The notes under the pieces were generated by a model. It worked only from the letters and a program-made list of their open reading frames with translations, was not told where the DNA came from and made no database searches. DNA of 64,000 nucleotides from Archaeoglobus neptunius (GTDB lineage Archaea; Halobacteriota; Archaeoglobi; Archaeoglobales; Archaeoglobaceae). The position numbers and the translations under genes were made by a program. The DNA is taken from the NCBI RefSeq assembly GCF_016757965.1, contig NZ_JAEKIW010000006.1, positions 1 to 64,000 on the forward strand, in the 5' to 3' direction. How positions within the stretch are numbered: position 1 is the stretch's first letter; every line of letters starts with the position of its first letter. Positions 1-8,427 of the stretch are shown here, one piece after another.

Positions 1-427
1 TGTCGGCTCTGGTTTTTATGCCCGCTACATCACTTCCCGCCTGAGGCTCGGTGTAGCAGGCTGCGCAGATTTTCTCTCCCTTGGCAAGTGGTGGGAGGTA
101 TTTCTTCTTCTGCTCCTCGTTGCCGAAAGCTAAAATCTGTTCTGAGCCGAAAGTAGTCGAGAGCATCTGTCCCAATCCGCCATCAACCCTCCAGAATTCT
201 TCCACTACAAGGCATGAGTCCAGAACACCCATCCCCTGCCCGCCGTATTCTTCCGGGATCGACATTCCGATAAACCCGAGCTGGGCTGCCTTCTTCCAGA
301 GCTCGAACGGGAACTTCTCCTCTCTGTCGCACTCCTCGGCATAGTTCGGAAACTCCTTCTCTGCAAACTCTCTCGCCGCCTCTTTTATCGCTTTCTGGTC
401 CTCGCTCAGAATGAATTCCGATAGCAT
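1..427 (-). CDS. acyl-CoA dehydrogenase, 5' part (runs off window)
   Basis: The first 142 residues of an acyl-CoA dehydrogenase are present; the 3' end lies outside the window. These flavoenzymes oxidise acyl-CoA to trans-2-enoyl-CoA and pass electrons to ETF. Seen: the helical N-terminal domain opening MLSEFILSEDQKAIKEAARE, an IPEEYGG motif near residue 60 typical of the family, and CYTEPQAGSD near residue 130, which corresponds to the FAD-binding loop before the beta domain. The ATG at 425-427 follows a TATA-like element by about 25 bases, so the transcript is probably leaderless. Substrate chain length cannot be judged without the C-terminal catalytic part. Confidence 0.9.
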   Translation of the reverse strand, partial: MLSEFILSEDQKAIKEAAREFAEKEFPNYAEECDREEKFPFELWKKAAQLGFIGMSIPEEYGGQGMGVLDSCLVVEEFWRVDGGLGQMLSTTFGSEQILAFGNEEQKKKYLPPLAKGEKICAACYTEPQAGSDVAGIKTRAD

Positions 428-448
428 AAATCATGTGGTTAGTGGTGG

Positions 449-458
449 GTATAAACCT
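449..458 (-). promoter_or_regulatory. TATA-like element of acyl-CoA dehydrogenase gene
   Basis: GGTTTATACC on the minus strand lies 22-31 bases before the ATG at 427. This is the spacing expected for an archaeal TATA box whose transcript starts at or next to the start codon. Confidence 0.5.
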
Positions 459-529
459 TTCGAATTTTGTCAGAATTTCTGGTTGAACTTTATACATGAT
501 TTTCCGGTATTCGGTAAAAATTTCGTGTA

Positions 530-3500
530 TTAAGAAATGCTTTTGATCTCTTCGTAGAGCTCATCCAGAGCTCGTACAAAATCAACCTCTCCCTTCTCAA
601 CCGCATCCATTCTGTTCTCAAGGTCTCTGGTTCTCTTTTCCGAAACAAACTGCGAGTACCTGTCCATGAGGTATGTGTAAACATCAACACCGAGTTTTGT
701 CGGAATGACTCTGCCATATCTGTCCTTCACATAATTACGGGCAAAGAGTCTGTCAACTATCGTGGCGTAGGTGGATGGTCGGCCTATTCCTCTCTCCTTC
801 ATCATCTGAATTATTTCCGCCTGAGTTAGGGGATGTGCTTTTGGGACCCTCCTAATTTCAGCCCTGACGACGAATTCTCCTGTGGGTAAATCCTTCCTGA
901 CCCAAACCGACCTGTAGAGATCGTACGCTCTACCTCTGGCCTCCACAATCCTTTCTTCCTGCACACTCCTTCCGTCAAACTCTATAACGTACTCCTTTAC
1001 CCTCACTGTGAAGGGCTTGGACTGTGAGGCCATAAATCTGCGAAAAATTAAGTCATACAGGGCGAAGTGCTCCCAACCAAGTCCTTCAGCAACTATAACA
1101 CCTTCGTGGATAAGTCTGCGAAGGCCATCCTTGTCGAGGGGTCTTGTTGGTCTTATACATTCGTGTGCCCCCCCTTCTCCCCATCCTCTACCCGAAAATT
1201 CTTTTCCGAGATACTCTCTTGCTATCATCTGTCCAGCATCGCTAACCCTTGTTGAATCCGTCCTGTGGTAGGTGATAAGACCGTTCTCAAATAAATCCTG
1301 GGCAACCTGCATCGTTTGCTTCACAGAAAGCTTTAATATCCTGTTTGAATCGCTCAGCAGGGTCTCAGTTGTGTACGGTGGTAGTGGAATCCTCAGCTCC
1401 TCCCTTTCGCCTTTCAGTTTGATTTTCAATTCAAACTCTTCCCTATCATGCTCAAGAACCAGATCAAGGTCTCTGACAATGGCAATAGTCTTCTTCTCCT
1501 TTGAATCCCTGTATCTCTCTATTATCCATCCGAGGACTGGAGTCTGCGCTCTTCCGGCAGACAGGTTGCGATTGTTAAACCTGTTCCACAGCTTCTGACT
1601 CAGCACAAAACCTATCCACCTGTCCTCAACCCTCCTCACAATCTGAGCCCTCACGAGATCTTCGTTGATTTCCCTGAGTGAATCAAAAGCTTCGAGAACA
1701 GCTTTTCTTGTCACCTCATGAAACTCTGCTCTTTTCACCTCTCCACACCCTGAGAGCAAATTTTTCAGATCCCATGCAATTTTCTCACCCTCGGTATCGG
1801 GATCCGTGCCTATTATGATGAACCCGGCATCATGGGCAAGCTTCCTGATGGCGTTGATCCTATCCTTTGAATCGTCAATATCATCGCTGCTGCACTTCGG
1901 ACAGCTTTTCCTCTCCTCGGTGAACTGGTATCCGCAATTCCGGCATCTTTTGATTGAGGCATAGATGGGTACGAATTTTCCATTCACAACCACTCCATGA
2001 AAACCCCTGTTCGTTATGAGGTCTGTGATGTGACCGATGCTCGCCGTGACCATGAGAACATACCTCTCCATTGGCACCTCATAAACAACCGCACCGTTCA
2101 GGATCTTAACACTCGGTCTGCCGAAAAAGCGGGAAATCTGTCTGGCCTTCGTGGGACTCTCCACAATGAAAAGAGCTGGTTTTACAAGATCAAACTCTTC
2201 TTTCCTCCTGTACCTCTCTCTGCTTTCGTCAACCTCTTTCACGAGAGCATCAAAATCGACTTCTTCAATTTTTTTGAATTCTATGTCATAGTACCTGGCC
2301 CTCTCAATGAAAGCTGACAGAAGCTCCGTGTCGTTTTCAAGAAGAAAGGACGCTCCCTTCGTCAGACCACCAGCAAAGAGTCTTGAGGTTCTACCGGAAC
2401 CCTGAATGTACGTTCTGATATCCGGAAACAGTATTTCATTTTTCCTCACCACCACATCTTTTGCGTCTGGCCTGTAGTTCTCCATTGCCTCTTTCACCAG
2501 TTCTCTCAGCTCCTCCCGGGATATTTTTTCTATATACGGCAGAATCCTCTCAATTTCGGGATGACTGCGGTAGATCATGGCCAGAATCCTGAGCATTGGA
2601 AGACTGAGAGAATCGAGGTCTCCAACTCTGACTTTAAAGGTGGGACAGCCCACAAAAACGGCATATCTTACTCTTTCAGGGAGATCCAGACCTCTAACCA
2701 ATTTTCCGTAATAATGAGCGGTACCTATCAGGTAATCGACCTCCCCTCTGGCAAATCTATCAAAATCATCAGATTTTTCGGCAACAACGATTCCAGTTTT
2801 GAACCTGTCTTTCAACCTCTCGTATATCGATCTGGCATCCTCTGCACTTCTCGCGTAGATTAATCCACCTGTCCCCATTTTTCCGAGAATATACTCTATC
2901 TCCTGTATGCTCTCCTCGTTCACGGCCACATCCTCAATATTTCTGACAGTCAATCTTGATGAACCAATATCAAAGTTAAGAAGGGTTCTGAAAAGTTCAG
3001 CCTTTTTTCCTTTTTTCGCAGTTGCAGTTGACACCATGAGAGATCCTTTTGCCTCACCTTTCCAGCTCCTTGTTTTTTCGTTATAATGGAAACCGAGAAG
3101 TGCCAGAATTCGGTCAATGTTCTTCGATGCCTTTAGAATTGCGTCCACATCATCAACGAAAATGAAATTGAAGGTTCCCAGACCGGCATAATGCTTTGAT
3201 AGAAACTGTGTTGTGGTGATAAGAATTTGGAATCTATCCAGGTTATCAAAAAAAGCCTCTTTTTCCTTCTTACCAAGCCTGGCGTGGTAATATCCGATAT
3301 TAATACCCTCACCAAACTCATTAACGGAAATTTCAAGCTGTGCTTTTTCCGCAAACCCGGAAATTGTTTCCAAAGCCTGATTCACAAGCAATGAAGTTGG
3401 AAAAATAAGATAACATCTCTTACCCTTCAAGGCCAGAAAGAGGGAGACAGCTATGCCGAACGATGTTTTGCCGATACCCGTGGGAGCTGTTGCAGCAAAA

Positions 3501-3718
3501 CTCTCACCTCTGAGAACTCTTTTCGCCCAGAGTTTCTGAATCGATCTCGGCTTTCCGACACATTTCTCGAAAAACGATACGAACCTTGCTACCTCATCAT
3601 CCTCCTCTCTCCTGCAAAGTTCCCCCTTCTTTGCAGTACATACAGCATGCTCGATTTCATCTGAGCTTAAATCACCGCCACAAACGGGGCAGAGATTTGC
3701 GTAAAGGACGTCGGGCAT
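530..3718 (-). CDS. rgy: reverse gyrase
   Basis: Fused helicase/topoisomerase IA that introduces positive supercoils into DNA; it is the hallmark protein of hyperthermophiles. From the preferred ATG at 3718 it has 1062 residues, a normal length without an intein. In order: an N-terminal zinc finger (Cys near 10, 13, 27, 35), Walker A APTGIGKT near 80, a DDVD helicase box near 190, the topoisomerase TOPRIM start FIVESPTKA near 517, a second zinc motif CRNCG/CPKC near 600, and the catalytic tyrosine in ITYHRTDSTR near 816. An upstream in-frame ATG at 3757 would add 13 residues but would sit in or beyond the AT-rich promoter, so I prefer 3718. The gene is divergent from the flavoprotein gene at 3766. 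Confidence 0.97.
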   Translation of the reverse strand: MPDVLYANLCPVCGGDLSSDEIEHAVCTAKKGELCRREEDDEVARFVSFFEKCVGKPRSIQKLWAKRVLRGESFAATAPTGIGKTSFGIAVSLFLALKGKRCYLIFPTSLLVNQALETISGFAEKAQLEISVNEFGEGINIGYYHARLGKKEKEAFFDNLDRFQILITTTQFLSKHYAGLGTFNFIFVDDVDAILKASKNIDRILALLGFHYNEKTRSWKGEAKGSLMVSTATAKKGKKAELFRTLLNFDIGSSRLTVRNIEDVAVNEESIQEIEYILGKMGTGGLIYARSAEDARSIYERLKDRFKTGIVVAEKSDDFDRFARGEVDYLIGTAHYYGKLVRGLDLPERVRYAVFVGCPTFKVRVGDLDSLSLPMLRILAMIYRSHPEIERILPYIEKISREELRELVKEAMENYRPDAKDVVVRKNEILFPDIRTYIQGSGRTSRLFAGGLTKGASFLLENDTELLSAFIERARYYDIEFKKIEEVDFDALVKEVDESRERYRRKEEFDLVKPALFIVESPTKARQISRFFGRPSVKILNGAVVYEVPMERYVLMVTASIGHITDLITNRGFHGVVVNGKFVPIYASIKRCRNCGYQFTEERKSCPKCSSDDIDDSKDRINAIRKLAHDAGFIIIGTDPDTEGEKIAWDLKNLLSGCGEVKRAEFHEVTRKAVLEAFDSLREINEDLVRAQIVRRVEDRWIGFVLSQKLWNRFNNRNLSAGRAQTPVLGWIIERYRDSKEKKTIAIVRDLDLVLEHDREEFELKIKLKGEREELRIPLPPYTTETLLSDSNRILKLSVKQTMQVAQDLFENGLITYHRTDSTRVSDAGQMIAREYLGKEFSGRGWGEGGAHECIRPTRPLDKDGLRRLIHEGVIVAEGLGWEHFALYDLIFRRFMASQSKPFTVRVKEYVIEFDGRSVQEERIVEARGRAYDLYRSVWVRKDLPTGEFVVRAEIRRVPKAHPLTQAEIIQMMKERGIGRPSTYATIVDRLFARNYVKDRYGRVIPTKLGVDVYTYLMDRYSQFVSEKRTRDLENRMDAVEKGEVDFVRALDELYEEIKSIS

Positions 3719-3732
3719 GTAATATGGTGACC

Positions 3733-3748
3733 TTAAAAATATATATTT
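3733..3748. promoter_or_regulatory. shared AT-rich core of divergent promoters
   Basis: The run TTAAAAATATATATTT lies 15-30 bases from the proposed reverse gyrase start (3718, minus) and 18-33 bases from the GTG start of the flavoprotein (3766, plus). Only 47 bases separate the two starts. Both TATA boxes must therefore sit in this run, and both mRNAs are probably leaderless or nearly so. Confidence 0.55.
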
Positions 3749-3765
3749 CGTCCCCAACTTCTGCT

Positions 3766-4845
3766 GTGAAAACCCTTATTGTGGGTGGTGGACCGGCCGG
3801 GTCGCTCACAGCCATAATGCTCGGCAAAAAGTCGGATGTTGTGATTGCCGAGGATCACCAGAGTCCAGGATACCCTGTCCAGTGTGCAGGTCTGATTAGC
3901 GACATCTGTTACAAAAAGTACGGAGAGTTTTGCAAAATTAAGAAAGCCATGGAGAACGAGATAAAGGGAGCTTTCTTCTTTTCACCATCCGGGAACCACA
4001 TTGAAGCTAGGGGAAAGGCGTATGTCGTTGAAAGAAAGATTCTTGACGCCATGCTGTTTGAAAAGGCATCGGAAAAAGCAGATGTTTTTATTAAATCAAA
4101 GGTTCGGTTTAATGGCAGGAAGGCTGTAATTGGGAATTCAGAAATTGTGGCAGATATAATAGTGGGCGCAGATGGAATAGGTTCTGCGGTGGCAAAGAAC
4201 TTTGGGTTCGAACAACCAGGAGTATTTACAGCCGTTCAGGCAGAGATGAAGTTCGAACCCCTCGATGATGGTTTTGTGGAGCTCTATTTCGGCTGGTCTG
4301 ATTTCTTCGCCTACGCAATACCCCTCGGAGATACGGCCAGAATCGGAGTAATAAGCAGAAACGATCCTTACAAACTCTTCAAAAATCTTATTGAGAAGCA
4401 TCCATCCGTTTCAGAAAGAATTAAAGGAAGTGTCATCGAGTTAAACGCCGGAGGATTTCCGGACAGACTTGTAAATTTCGTAAAAGGGAATGTGGCACTT
4501 ATCGGCGACTCTGCAGGAATGGTAAAACCCTACACCGGGGGAGGGCTGTACTATCTGCTTGTTGCCGCAGAAACACTGAATGAGACCTTCCCAAATCTCG
4601 AGCTTTACAGGCAACTATACCTGAAAAGACTGGGAAGAGAATACAGGTTCGGAGAGAGAATAAGAAGGCTCTACTCCCTTGACAACAGAAGTATGGAGGA
4701 GCTTTTCAGACTGATGCGGGACTTTGATTTCAGGGGTGTGCATATGGACAGTCCGTCAACTCTGCTGGCCTCAACCTTCAAAATCCTCCTGCGACTCTTG
4801 AAGAATCCCGGAATTGCTTTTTCTGTAATCAGACTCTTATTATAA
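3766..4845 (+). CDS. geranylgeranyl reductase family FAD-dependent oxidoreductase
   Basis: FAD flavoprotein of the geranylgeranyl reductase/halogenase-like superfamily (359 residues from GTG). In archaea, members reduce the isoprenoid chains of membrane lipids or of menaquinone. Seen: a dinucleotide-binding GGGPAG at residues 7-12; VQCAG near 40, matching the conserved P-Q-C-A-G region of archaeal members; and a second FAD motif IGDSAGMVKPYTGGG near 245-260, where GD contacts the ribityl chain. A longer open frame extends upstream but crosses the divergent promoter and lacks homology-like sequence, so the GTG at 3766 is preferred. The 3' end overlaps the convergent ModE-like gene by 17 bases. 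The exact substrate is not determinable here. Confidence 0.82.
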   Translation: MKTLIVGGGPAGSLTAIMLGKKSDVVIAEDHQSPGYPVQCAGLISDICYKKYGEFCKIKKAMENEIKGAFFFSPSGNHIEARGKAYVVERKILDAMLFEKASEKADVFIKSKVRFNGRKAVIGNSEIVADIIVGADGIGSAVAKNFGFEQPGVFTAVQAEMKFEPLDDGFVELYFGWSDFFAYAIPLGDTARIGVISRNDPYKLFKNLIEKHPSVSERIKGSVIELNAGGFPDRLVNFVKGNVALIGDSAGMVKPYTGGGLYYLLVAAETLNETFPNLELYRQLYLKRLGREYRFGERIRRLYSLDNRSMEELFRLMRDFDFRGVHMDSPSTLLASTFKILLRLLKNPGIAFSVIRLLL

Positions 4846-5215
4846 CAAACTCTCCATCCTCAACAGATCTGCCAACCACCTTCCCATTCTCAATTCTGAT
4901 TCTCAAAAAATCGCCCGACACTAACCTGTTTATAAGGCCCTCATAGAACTCGTAGTACTCGACAATTTCTCTGCCTCTCTTTGTTAAAATCGTCCTCCCA
5001 CCTTTGCTTCCACCCTTCGAACTGCTAACCACCGGCCCCACAACCTTTTCCATTTTTTTTATATACCCCCACACATACCTGTAGGACATCCCGAGTTTCT
5101 TACATGCGGCAGAAATCGAACCCTCAGTTTCTATGGCTCTCAAAATTTTTGCCCCACCCTTCCCGATCACATGCTCGCCTTCCTTCTCAATCCATATTCT
5201 AAATTGAACATTCAT
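4829..5215 (-). CDS. ModE-type winged-helix DNA-binding protein without a molybdate domain
   Basis: A 128-residue protein with the N-terminal LysR-like HTH of ModE. AISAACKKLGMSYRYVW-like sequence (here GSISAACKKLGMSYRYVW, about residues 32-49) is the family signature, followed by a wing with GGSKGGRTILTKRG near 68-81. In ModE this domain binds operators of molybdate transport genes. The molybdate-binding TOBE/MOP repeats are absent, as in many archaeal members, so the effector is unknown. The C-terminal 30 residues look like a small beta extension. No molybdate transporter is nearby. The 3' end overlaps the convergent flavoprotein gene by 17 bases. Confidence 0.8.
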   Translation of the reverse strand: MNVQFRIWIEKEGEHVIGKGGAKILRAIETEGSISAACKKLGMSYRYVWGYIKKMEKVVGPVVSSSKGGSKGGRTILTKRGREIVEYYEFYEGLINRLVSGDFLRIRIENGKVVGRSVEDGEFVIIRV

Positions 5216-5234
5216 AAAGTATTTTTGGGGCCTC

Positions 5235-5246
5235 GGATTATAATTC
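5235..5246 (-). promoter_or_regulatory. TATA-like element of ModE-type gene
   Basis: Minus-strand GAATTATAATCC lies 20-31 bases before the ATG at 5215, fitting a leaderless archaeal promoter. Confidence 0.45.
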
Positions 5247-5285
5247 GGTTTCTGTGTGGCTTCCTGAAAAACTGAAGAGTGAAAG

Positions 5286-6152
5286 CTACAGTCCCCTCAT
5301 CCATTCGGGTTTAAGAACGTCAGGGTGAGAGATAGCATAGTCTATCGCTTTCAGAAGCTCATTTTTATCATCGGGCAGATTCCCCTTCAGGGGAAGATAA
5401 TTGGACGCATGGTTGCACCTGAAGATCGTTCTTGCCTCGATCCTCTCGACCATCCACCTGAGTTCGAACAGATTTTCAACTGCGTTCGGCAGGATAAACT
5501 CCCCCCTTTTTATCTTAACATACAGGGGTGTGTTGGGAACTGGCATGTAGGTGAGGACCCCGGTGTATTCAGGATTGATTCTGTTAAGAAGTTTTGCAGT
5601 ATTTCTTGCGTTCTCGTAACTCCTCTCTTTCCCGCCAATTCCTGTCATAACAGTTACTGACAGATCAAAACCGCATTCATGGCCTTTCTGACAGGCTTCA
5701 GCTATTTCATCTGAAGTTACACCTTTGCGAATTTTTTCGAGAATTGTATCGTCTCCACTCTCAACTCCAACATAAAGAAGTTTGATTCCGGCTTTCCTCA
5801 ATTTCAAAAGCTCGGATTTACTTTTCTCCAGCAAATCCTGCGGTGTTGCATAACAGCTTATCCTCTCCAGATCGAAAAGCGAATTTGCATACTTTGCGAT
5901 ATCCAGAAGGAAATCCGTGTCAGCAGCCAGAGCGTTGCCATCGGCCAGAAATATTCTGCTAACGTTTCCGTAAATCTTTTTGGCCATTTTGAAATCTTCC
6001 TTCACTTCATCACTGTCTCTAACCCTGAACTTTTTCATTTTGTACATCCCGCAAAACGTACATCTGTTCCACGAACACCCGATGGTTGCCTGAACTATAA
6101 GGCTGAACGCTTCACTCGGTGGCCGGAATACCGGTTCCTCATATCTCATCAA
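5286..6152 (-). CDS. radical SAM protein with a CX4CX2C cluster motif
   Basis: 288-residue radical SAM/B12-less type enzyme. The cluster-binding motif is GCSWNRCTFC near residues 25-34, read as Cys-X4-Cys-X2-Cys rather than the canonical CX3CX2C. Other radical SAM landmarks follow: LADGNAL near 70, a GVESGDD glycine/acid motif near 130 (SAM ribose binding), and VTVMTGIGG near 170. The C-terminal part has no extra ferredoxin-like cluster. It belongs to the broad COG1032/Elp3-like oxidoreductase group; the reaction is unknown. It lies 16 bases downstream of the DUF166 gene in the same orientation, so the two are likely co-transcribed. Confidence 0.8.
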   Translation of the reverse strand: MMRYEEPVFRPPSEAFSLIVQATIGCSWNRCTFCGMYKMKKFRVRDSDEVKEDFKMAKKIYGNVSRIFLADGNALAADTDFLLDIAKYANSLFDLERISCYATPQDLLEKSKSELLKLRKAGIKLLYVGVESGDDTILEKIRKGVTSDEIAEACQKGHECGFDLSVTVMTGIGGKERSYENARNTAKLLNRINPEYTGVLTYMPVPNTPLYVKIKRGEFILPNAVENLFELRWMVERIEARTIFRCNHASNYLPLKGNLPDDKNELLKAIDYAISHPDVLKPEWMRGL

Positions 6153-6168
6153 TCATCCAATGACGGAA

Positions 6169-6966
6169 CTAAATAAGACTCTTTCCCAGACAGACGATCT
6201 CCTTAAAATGATCGGGGACAAATTTTTCCGCATCGATTCCAGCGGCAATGCTGAACTGATAGACCATTATATAGCCTGCAAGATGGAAAGGTGCCTCCCT
6301 AAGCTCTACATCCCTGTCCATGCTCGCCATGCATGGATAGGCGCATTGATGCTGGTGTATTTCTTTCCAAAATTCATTTAGACTATCAATAATAAATCCG
6401 CTCATTCTCTTTGCCACATAGAAAGCTGAGCCGCAGGGATCGCTTCTCAAAACCTCGATCCTCTCAATTCTTTTTTCGTTCATTTCAACTCTGAACTCAG
6501 GCCTTCCAACACCGAACTCGTTGCAAAATCTGGATATGACCTTTCCTTCAGGGGTTAGCGCACAAAAAGGCTTAGGTGACGAGAACTCAATTCCCTGCTC
6601 TTCACATTTCTCTTTCAACTGCTTCCTCAACCCCGGCAGGCACCAGTTCTGGTTGCAGGCGGGAACGATCATGGCCTTAAATTCTCCTATTTCCGGAAGA
6701 GAAACAAGAATGTCGGGATGGACATTTATCGCAACAACAACATCACATTCAAAGGGCTCAACAAATTTCTCAGGTTCCTCAATGTAAAGGCCGAGGTCCT
6801 GACTGAGTTCCCTCACATAAACAATTTTTGAGCTGTAGTCATGTCTCTTGCAGTAATCACATCCATTGATTCCACACGCCCCGAAAGTCGGGCAGAGATA
6901 CGGATATGCAAGGTTGCTTACAAATCTTCTTCCAAAGTCACCGCTGTAAACGACCCCGAGACGCAC
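6169..6966 (-). CDS. DUF166 family protein
   Basis: 265 residues matching the archaeal/methanogen DUF166 family (COG1810), whose biochemical role is not established. Many cysteines are visible, including CPTFGACGINGCDYCKRH near residues 25-42, PACNQNWCLPGL near 102-113, and SDPCGSAFYVAKRM near 175. This suggests metal or Fe-S binding. The N-terminus MRLGVVYSGDFG resembles a Rossmann-type opening. The gene precedes the radical SAM gene by 16 bases, which suggests a shared pathway. The start at 6966 is the only good ATG ahead of the conserved N-terminus. Confidence 0.8.
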   Translation of the reverse strand: MRLGVVYSGDFGRRFVSNLAYPYLCPTFGACGINGCDYCKRHDYSSKIVYVRELSQDLGLYIEEPEKFVEPFECDVVVAINVHPDILVSLPEIGEFKAMIVPACNQNWCLPGLRKQLKEKCEEQGIEFSSPKPFCALTPEGKVISRFCNEFGVGRPEFRVEMNEKRIERIEVLRSDPCGSAFYVAKRMSGFIIDSLNEFWKEIHQHQCAYPCMASMDRDVELREAPFHLAGYIMVYQFSIAAGIDAEKFVPDHFKEIVCLGKSLI

Positions 6967-7010
6967 GTTGGTTTTTAGCCTGTGCGGTAATATTGTTTTT
7001 GGTGCACATT

Positions 7011-7020
7011 AGTTTTAAAC
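7011..7020 (+). promoter_or_regulatory. TATA-like element of DUF362 gene
   Basis: An AGTTTTAAAC-type element lies about 25-34 bases before the ATG at 7045. It sits in the 78-base divergent gap between the DUF166 and DUF362 genes. Confidence 0.4.
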
Positions 7021-7044
7021 TCCTGACGTTCAAAATATCCTGAC

Positions 7045-7869
7045 ATGAAGGTATTAGTCGAAAGGGTCGGGAATTATGATAGCACTAAAAATTTTGTAGA
7101 GAGAGCCTTTGAAACTTTCAATTTCAGGGCAAAATACCTCAAGCCAAACTTTCTCAAACACGACAGTCCTGAAAAAGGATGTATAACTCATCCCGAGTTG
7201 ATAAGGGCGACAGTTGATGTGGCACGTGAATACGGAATGGATCTGACGATAATCGAAGGAGGGTTCTACAAAAAATCTTCTGAGAAATGCTTCGAGTATT
7301 TCGGGTTACGGAAGATTGCTGAATGTGTCAACCTCAACACAGATGAATTCATCGAAGTAAAAATCGGTGGCAAAGTCCTGAAGAAGATAAAGATTGCCAA
7401 AACTGCGTTTAAAGCGAAAAAGGAAGGTTACATATCTGTCCCCAAGCTCAAGGTTCATCACCTGACAAAGGTCACACTGGGGATCAAGAATAACATGGGG
7501 TTTTTGAAGAAGCCCGCTGTTTATATGCATCCCAACATTCACAACAAGCTTGTCGACCTTCTGAGCTTCATAAAACCCACATTTACAATAATAGACGGTG
7601 TTATTGGTGGAACGAATTCAGAAATGCGTCCAAAACCGGTAAAGCATGGAGTTCTGATAGCAAGCGACAGTGTGATAGCTGCAGACGTTGTTGCTGCGAG
7701 ACTCATGGGCTTTTCTCCAGAAGAGGTGGAGCACATCAGGATCGCCATGGAAAGGTACGGTATTACGGAGAAGGAGCTGGAGATCATCAGCAATCCAGGA
7801 ATAGAGAAGCTGAGAAAGGAATACTCGCTGTCACTTTCAAGCAGAATGCTGGGCAGACTGAGGATCTAA
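7045..7869 (+). CDS. DUF362 domain protein
   Basis: 274-residue member of the DUF362 family (COG2006), common in anaerobes and often fused to or near 4Fe-4S proteins; function unknown. Seen: KPNFLKHDSPEKGCITHP near residues 33-50, where the K-P-N and T-H-P elements are family landmarks; KVHHLTKVTLGIKNNMG near 138-154; and TIIDGVIGGTNSEM near 180. No ferredoxin domain is attached, so this is the short form. It stands alone and is convergent with the GNAT gene, overlapping it by 33 bases at the 3' end. Confidence 0.8.
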   Translation: MKVLVERVGNYDSTKNFVERAFETFNFRAKYLKPNFLKHDSPEKGCITHPELIRATVDVAREYGMDLTIIEGGFYKKSSEKCFEYFGLRKIAECVNLNTDEFIEVKIGGKVLKKIKIAKTAFKAKKEGYISVPKLKVHHLTKVTLGIKNNMGFLKKPAVYMHPNIHNKLVDLLSFIKPTFTIIDGVIGGTNSEMRPKPVKHGVLIASDSVIAADVVAARLMGFSPEEVEHIRIAMERYGITEKELEIISNPGIEKLRKEYSLSLSSRMLGRLRI

Positions 7870-8427
7870 CTCTTTTTTCATCAGATACCACTGTCTGAAA
7901 CCGAAATTCTTTTCAGCAAATCTGTGATCGATCATCTTCTCAATTTCAAAACCATATTTTGTGAAAAGTCCGATTCCTGCATCGTTATCAACCGACACAT
8001 AAACCTTCAGTAACCTCAGCCGTTTCTCACTTGCATCCTCAACTATCCTTTCAAGAAGTGCTGAACCAGCTTTACAGTTTCTACGGAGAGGGGAGACCGC
8101 AATAAAGTTAATGACACCCTCTCCTCTCTTGGGTTTTGGGCAAAGATAGCGAATTAGGAGTGAAGTCTTCAACCCCCTGACGAATCCCAGTTCCCTCTTC
8201 AAGAAATCCGAAATGGGGGTGTTTCCAGAGGAATAGGACGCAAATCCGATAATTCTCCCCTCCTCAACCACGAAGCAGTTTTCAGTGTACTGGCCAAAGA
8301 ACTTGAAAAAGAGCTCCCTCGCAAGCTCAATATCTCCAAAAATACCGTTTAACTCCCGTTCAAAAGATAAAATCAGAATCCTTGCAGCATCTTTTGAATC
8401 ACGGGCTTCGAGGTTTCTGACTCTCAT
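7837..8427 (-). CDS. GNAT family N-acetyltransferase
   Basis: 196 residues with the GNAT fold. The N-terminal strand and helix (MRVRNLEARDSKDAARILI) are followed by a central beta strand at about residue 105 (GVINFIAVSPLRRNCKAGSALL), which contains the acetyl-CoA-binding R/Q-x-x-G/A-like turn in degenerate form (RRNCKAGSA). The C-terminal part has the usual NDAGIGLFTKYGFE element near 145-160. The substrate is unknown. The start overlaps the 3' end of the upstream aminotransferase gene by 29 bases on the same strand, so they are probably one operon; the 3' end runs 33 bases into the convergent DUF362 gene. Confidence 0.82.
   Translation of the reverse strand: MRVRNLEARDSKDAARILILSFERELNGIFGDIELARELFFKFFGQYTENCFVVEEGRIIGFASYSSGNTPISDFLKRELGFVRGLKTSLLIRYLCPKPKRGEGVINFIAVSPLRRNCKAGSALLERIVEDASEKRLRLLKVYVSVDNDAGIGLFTKYGFEIEKMIDHRFAEKNFGFRQWYLMKKELDPQSAQHSA

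Noticed and set aside
530-3718. Intein or split in reverse gyrase
   Set aside because: The length of about 1062 residues and continuous helicase/topoisomerase motifs leave no space for an intein. EF-2 and polymerase subunits also have normal lengths.
3586-3765. 5' extension of the geranylgeranyl reductase-like gene (60 extra residues)
   Set aside because: It would cross the reverse gyrase coding start and the AT-rich promoter and adds low-complexity basic residues before the conserved FAD motif, so the GTG at 3766 is preferred.
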